Assembly: GCA_037102815.1 (NCBI GenBank)
Contig: BTPP01000008.1
Coordinates: forward strand, 1,116,001-1,180,000
Direction: 5' to 3'
DNA: 64,000 bases
From: Neurospora intermedia
Lineage: Eukaryota > Ascomycota > Sordariomycetes > Sordariales > Sordariaceae
In this document: piece by piece, positions 58,090 to 64,000 of the stretch
Layout of the letters: every line of letters begins with the position of its first letter
Numbering within the stretch: position 1 is the first letter of the stretch
Notes under the pieces: model-generated
The model's database searches: none
What the model was told of the DNA's origin: nothing
What the model saw: the letters and a program-made list of their open reading frames with translations, nothing else
Translations under genes and position numbers: made by a program

Positions 58090-59247
58090 GACAGTGCTCG
58101 GTGTTTATCACTATTCCGTCAGAGATTTTTCGTCCCGACCCTGGCGCTGAGAAAGAGCCAAGTTTCCACATTTCTTAGTCCCTATTCCCATCTGTCTTTC
58201 TCTTCACTCTGCTGTCACACTCGAAACTGAAAAGCCTTTCAAACATGGCTTGCCAGTATCTCATTCTGTCAAGAATATAGGAAATCTAGCATGAGGCACG
58301 ATTCTTTCGTGCTGTAAATTCGACACTCGGAAGAGCCGAAGGGAACCCCAGAACAGCACCACTCCCTAGGGATAGCTCCAACTTTTTCCAGGATGTAGGC
58401 AACAATTTTCAAACCCCCACTCTTCATTCGGACCTTCAGCAGTATAACCTGAGATTGGCTCGGAAGGCTTCGTTTCAAGTGCGAGGTTACCGACTCCCTT
58501 GAAGACTTTCTCGTTACCATCCTTGCCCTGCCAACCCGATATCCAATGGGTAGGTAAATTCGTCCAGGACAAGAAAACGTGGACGTCAGAGCACGAAGTC
58601 AATGGCAATTTGGCAAGTCACCTACAAGTTTGTAAAGCTGCAAACACCTACTGGGGACTATGAATGACCCTAAAGACGAATGGAACCCGTCTTGGTGTTT
58701 ACGGGATGTTATGGTCTTGGTGGTCTGATCCGACTGCAGTCTCCTTTACTTTATCCTGGACGTGGCGTTGTACCTGCCTGCATTGTCGAAGTTGGCAGAG
58801 ACACTCACAATTCCTTTCCTAACAGCACCCCAGAGCGTGAAGCCATTATATCCTAGTACATTGTAGGTCTGGTCATCTCACTCCCCCCTTACCGCCATCG
58901 TCTCGTGGTATTCCCTGTCGAGCCTGTCCTATGAGGGCTACACTCAGGCTGCCCTTTCTCCTCTTGAAAGAACAACCCAATGGCAGCCTATAATACAAGT
59001 GTACAACGCTACTTCCTTTCACAAACCATTACAATATCTTGGTCCCCGTCACCCTACCCTTACTCGATCATTAATCACTTAGAAAAGCCACCGGAACGCC
59101 ACCCAACACCCTGTTTACTCACCCATCCATCCATCCGCCCATCTTACCTAGGTAGATATATCTTACCCCATACAAGGTACCCGGGCAGTTTCCAACAGAA
59201 TGCAAGAGCGGTGCTGGATGGCGCCTAACACTCGCGGTACCGGTCCC

Positions 59248-59283
59248 CTCCTCCTCCTCCTCCTCCTCCTCCTCCTCCTCCTC
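59248..59283. repeat. (CTC)12 trinucleotide repeat
   Basis: Uninterrupted CTC run of 36 bp in intergenic DNA. Confidence 0.9.
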
Positions 59284-62200
59284 CAATATGACATGAAAGT
59301 AAACTCATACCACACTGTATACGACACTACACCATACCCACACGTGCAGAACTGCGAGATGTTCATCCACGTAATAACAAGGTAGCAACATCCACTAGCC
59401 CTAGCTTCGGTGCCATGTCCGTCCCCGGATAGGTAGGCATGTGTGCGGCGAGGTAGGGGGTTTTCCACCAGCCATTAGTTGACATTTCGGATACATAAGG
59501 TCAAGATCGTCGGATGGAACGGACGTGGAAGGGTACCTGTAGAGGGAGATAGGTAGGTGGAGTAAATAGATAGATAGATAGGGTATAGAGATATATATGG
59601 TATATACCTTTAGAGGTACAGGTATATATGTATGTTTAGGTGGTATGTTTGTATGATGTACCTACCTTGGTAAAAGGGGTAACCACTATTACGTGTTCCT
59701 GTTCATGCTATCGGCTCTATCCACCTCCTCAAGGTGAGCTATGTACGGCGTGGGAGGCGGGGTGGGGGTTTGGGTTAGTCAGAAGGTTAGGACGGGAACC
59801 CCGACGGAAGCTGATGGGACATGTTCTCTAGATGATCTGTTGTGGATCTAGGTGCCGCGGCTGGTTCGGTTTCCCTGTAGGTATGTACCTGACGGTCGCG
59901 ACGAGAAACTAAAAGTCCTGTTTTTGAAGTTATTGTGAAGATAACATTCGTACTTCTGGCTTTTCTGGTACCTGAGAATCGGCCGGAATATTTCTCGGAA
60001 GTTAAGGTAGCGTAGACACCTAAGCTAGGGGGTAGTGATGATCCCCCTCCCCCTCCCGGGCGCGAAGGATAGGACCGAGTGGCATACACTAGTACTTGCT
60101 GTGCCCTCTCCGTGCTGAAGAGCGGACTTTTGTCTCTGATCACAGCAGGTTTTGCGGCAAGAAAGGACCTGGGATCTGCATCGCGAAGCATTGTGTAGGT
60201 AGGTAAGGGAAATGGTGGTGGTCAATCATCTTTGCGTTGGTTGGAACACCCTTCTGTGATGCTATACCGCGATTAGCTGCCCCGATTGTTGGTATACGTT
60301 GGCTCACTGCGGCCTCAGTGTCTCCTGAAACCTCAAACTGTTAACAGAAAACCACGTTCCCACCAACGGGCCGCCAACACTTTATCCTCGGTGTGCTTGC
60401 GTACCTCTCGACATGTTGATCTCGGCATTGTGGGTTTTCTTTTTGGTCGTGAGCACAAGCCAACTCAACCCAGAGCTCACAGAGCCCATGAGACACCGAC
60501 TGGAACTCCAATATAGCGTGCTAAGGCCAGCTTGATCGTTTGGTTTGCGAGTGTCAATCCACCAAACAAGCGTCGCTTCCACCGCTCTACGTTTTTTGTA
60601 ATTGGAGGTGCAGTTCCTGCCACAAAAGAAATCGCCCCGCTGTTCTTTCCTTCCTCGCAAAAAAAAAAAAAAAAGGAAAACCTGCGACTTCATCACTCGA
60701 AGATGTGAACCACGACAAGGTATTAGAACACAAATTTACTTCTGTATCTTATATGAACAAAGTAGTGAGATACATGTACGGAGGTTTCGTTTAGTTCCAA
60801 CAGTTTATAGTTGTGCATCAGAGATGCAAAGTTGGCGTCGCGTTGATGAGGAAAAAAGAAAACTCGCTTATTGCGAGCTTACAAGACACTGTGCTTAGTA
60901 GACTGGAAACTCAGCTTGGATTGTGGTTGGGGTTTGCGATTACCTAAATTCATATTGCACCTATACTTGGAATGAAGAATCACTTCCACTTCCTTTATAA
61001 CTTTTTCGTATTAAAAAGTATCCGATCTTTTCACACCTGCTCAGATCTTCTCCGCCGGCTGAATTATCTGCGGATTGAGGTATGGTGGTTTGGTGGTTTC
61101 AGGTGTGAAATGAAAAAAACGGGTCGTTGTTTTGGTGACAGATACTGTAATCCAGCTTGTTCGGATATAAGCATGCAACGATGAGGAAATCGCATGACTT
61201 GACCAGCCATTGTTCCCCGGAACCTTGCAGGCAGGAGGTTACCTCTTACTGTAGTACAACACTTGAAAAGCTTACGTTTGGTGGGGAGCGAGTTGATGGG
61301 GTTCTCGACAATCCATGGACGTCTACGAACAAGCATTGTCCGCCGTGAAAGCTTCAATCTGCAAGGTTCTTCACATTTCACACCTATCCCAGTACATGGT
61401 GGACACTGAACCGTCGGGTTGCGACCCTTCGAAGACATCTATGAAGCACGTTGCATCCAAAGGTGTCGACTCTAGAGTTCCCGCGGTGATGTTCCGCGGA
61501 AGAGTATCTCTAACGCCTTTGAACCTGGCTTTTCGTCCAGGACTGACTGGTTTCTCAGTCCAGGACAAGCAGGGTATATCTCCATGGAATAGATTCCCTT
61601 AATGGCATAGCTACAATAGATATGCTTTCTTCGGCACGACGAGTTTCTTCTGTACTGCTCTTCAAAGACATGCGTCCGTTCGTGTTGGGACGGTTTTCGC
61701 AGACATGATTTTGTCGAAACGCTTTGTGAGATGATGGAAATACCCGAATGAACTCCGCCAGACTCCAGTTGATTTCCGCATTCACTCTGCGTGGTCTGAT
61801 GATGATTTTCATTATGCAGTAGTGTCTGAATAGTCCATATACCCTCGTCACCACGATGCAACGTCGGTTTAGCAGGGCGCAAGTAGCACTCCACTCTCTC
61901 TTTGAGGGACACCCGGGCTCGCAACCCATCGCTTAAGTAAAAGAGGCACGGAGGTTAGTGAGTGGAAGAAAGAGGCCGGAAATCTGGCTGCCTTGGGAAC
62001 ACACATGCTACCGTAGCACGAGGTTCTCGTTTCTTTTTTTCCTCCTTTTTTTTTTGTTCTTTGGTTTATGGTCGTGGTCGATGAAGAAAAGCAGGTCAAG
62101 GTCACTTCAACATCGACAGCGTAGTATTTTAATCTTTCATCTGGCCGGCTCCTATAGGCCCGGATGCCATGCCGGGGAAGAACCCTTGGCTTTTAGTCTC

Positions 62201-64000
62201 CAGTCATTGAGTATTTGGAGTTATTTGGTAATAGTGTATTTCATGGAACCATTAGCGTTCCATGTTTTCTTTTCTTTTGTTTTCATATTCACGAAACTGA
62301 GATTGGTAGTCGACCTGTAATACCGGAAAATGTTCGACAACATGCTTAGCTCCGTGGCGCTTGGGAGATGATCAACTCGGTGCCGACTGTCATGAATATC
62401 TGTAAGAAAATCCAAGAAAACAGAACAATGTTTGTATTGAAACGAATGTATGCGGAAGGGGTGAAGGGTTCTGATGTGGCGTTGAGCGACGCACACGTCC
62501 TTTTGATTCTCAACTTGTTGCCCATTTGAGACATGTCCTAATGGAGGAGAATACCTCGATGGGAAGGAAACGCTGAAATGAGCGCAGTTAGGGTTTTCCA
62601 TTGCGCTGGTTGTACCTGCCTACCCAGCACGGAGCTGTCGGGAAGAGAACCTTGACGGCCACGGGCTAGCGGTTCATCGGCGAACGTACCTCCTTTTCAT
62701 AAGTATCATCATGTGAACTGCATGCAGACTGGAGGCGATGTATGGTACCCGTCATGCCGCCAGCATGATGTAGCACAACGATAACCGGAATTTGTCAACT
62801 TCAAGGCAAAACTGAAGTTTGCGGCTATTCTTGCCCATTTTCAATGAGTATCTCTATCTGGATAAACAGACAAGGTAAGGTGACCATACGCTGGGGTAGC
62901 AATGACAAACGTCAGATGAAGGGGCCCTAAATTACAATTCTGAGCCCCGGCTTGTTTGGGAATAAGAAAGCGAAAGCTTTACTGGTTGTGGAATATATCT
63001 TGGCTTTCTTTCTGGTGTTTTATAGTCTCAAAGGCCTATCTTCCAGACTTGAGGGCCTTGAAAGCGACAGAGAGATATCAGAGAACGGGCACCCATCAGA
63101 AGCTTCTGCAGCGTTACAAACCCTTGCCATTATCTCACATCGCTTAAACGGAGGACAGGTTCTCTTTTGAAGGGCCAACAAGAGCTCCAAAACTTCCCTG
63201 TTCACCCATGATTGAGATACCAAACTAACAAACATACCAGCCTTGTATTGTGCCCGGCGCACATTTGTTGCTGAAGCATGTGTCCATCCAGCTTCGGGGT
63301 TGCTTGCCCTACAAGGCTACAGGGGCTGGGTTTTGTACACAGTACAGACCTGGGAGATGACCGTATGGTGTTTGTCCCTGCTGCATCCCTGCTGAAGGGA
63401 CTATGATGTAACGGAGGCAGTGCTCTGTGTGTCGTTGCGTAACTCGACGATGCACCGGAGTGAGGGCAGGTTTCAATGTGGTATTTGGAGAAAATAAACA
63501 GCAATGTCTTAAATGTCTTGCTTTTTTGCCATGTGAAGATTTGAAAAGAGGAAGGACGGAATATGCCACACAAGTGCATAGGGGCATCGTCTCGGAGCTA
63601 AACTGCCCAGGCCCTTCAGATAAGCGTGTTTGAATCCAATGTTACGGAGTTGTGAACTCATAAGGAGACAGCATGATTGCGCTGCGCCGCCACCGACCGA
63701 CCTCCGAGGTGGTTGATATGCACAACGTTGAGCATACTCGGCATTCCGCGCAAGTACCTCGTCCATCCAATGAACTGGGTAAACTTTAACGGTCACTGAT
63801 GGGGGGGCTGCTGAACTGTACATCTAAATGAATGTACCTTGTGCTTTTGACGAAGAAGGAATCCCGTGACTCCGTTTCTTGATCGTGGGGATGCTGCCCA
63901 ACCGGGTCCGTACCTGGTGTCAGTGAAGCTGAATTAGAGCTGAGAGTGAGTGCGGCATGGACTCCCCGGAAGCTGGAATCCAGGCGGGGGTGACGGTGTT

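Larger units (their letters stand above)
56954..64000. other. 7-kb gene-poor region at the right edge
   Basis: Contains the apc2 promoter at its left. Repeats include a (CTC)12 tract, short GATA/GGTA runs at about 59510-59660, an A16 run (60659-60674) and a TACCTAGGTA palindrome (59145-59154). Frames reach 171 codons but lack recognisable domains. I find no tRNA, 5S rRNA or transposon ends here. Confidence 0.5.

Noticed and set aside
1-64000. CRISPR arrays, rRNA genes, riboswitches
   Set aside because: No regularly spaced direct repeats, no 5S rRNA-like sequence and no bacterial regulatory elements were seen; the window is fungal nuclear DNA.

Overview
The window looks like euchromatic DNA of a filamentous ascomycete, most likely a Neurospora-like member of the Sordariales. 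Genes are widely spaced and carry short introns of about 50-140 nt with GTAAGT-like donors and CTAAC/CTGAC branch sites. Proteins have low-complexity Gln/Ser/Asn tails, CCTAGGTA palindromes recur between genes, and gene content includes a STRIPAK FHA protein of the PRO45/HAM-4 type, an ascomycete laccase-like oxidase and a questin-oxidase-like protein. No bacterial features such as operons or ribosome binding sites are present.

Left part (1-22.4 kb): a partial STRIPAK FHA protein (minus strand, running off the left edge); a five-exon Mgr2/ROMO1-type mitochondrial inner membrane protein (plus); a laccase-like multicopper oxidase (plus); a 506-bp MITE with long terminal inverted repeats; an uncharacterised protein with paired PP1-docking motifs (minus); a Ser/Pro-rich unknown protein (minus); a Hst2/SIRT2-class sirtuin (minus); and an ankyrin protein with a basic N-terminal domain (minus).

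Middle part (22.4-38 kb): a Cys/Met-metabolism PLP enzyme (plus); a four-exon conserved fungal protein of unknown function (minus); an Ofd1/Tpa1 prolyl hydroxylase (minus) with a Tc1/mariner-type MITE in its upstream region; ribulose-phosphate 3-epimerase (minus) sharing a 586-bp divergent promoter with a questin-oxidase-like gene (plus); and the checkpoint clamp loader Rad17 (plus).

Right part (38-64 kb): a 6.4-kb gene-poor stretch; a large RING-finger protein whose 3' flank still looks protein coding; a Pol III tRNA-like unit ending in a T24 tract; an APH/ACAD10-like kinase-fold protein (plus); the anaphase-promoting-complex cullin Apc2 (minus); and about 7 kb with no gene I can support.

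The genes are mostly unrelated housekeeping or signalling genes, not a pathway cluster. The main unusual material is the two MITEs, the PP1-motif protein, the RING gene's interrupted tail, the tRNA-like unit and the Phe axial residue of the multicopper oxidase. All exon boundaries were read by eye from splice signals and reading-frame continuity.
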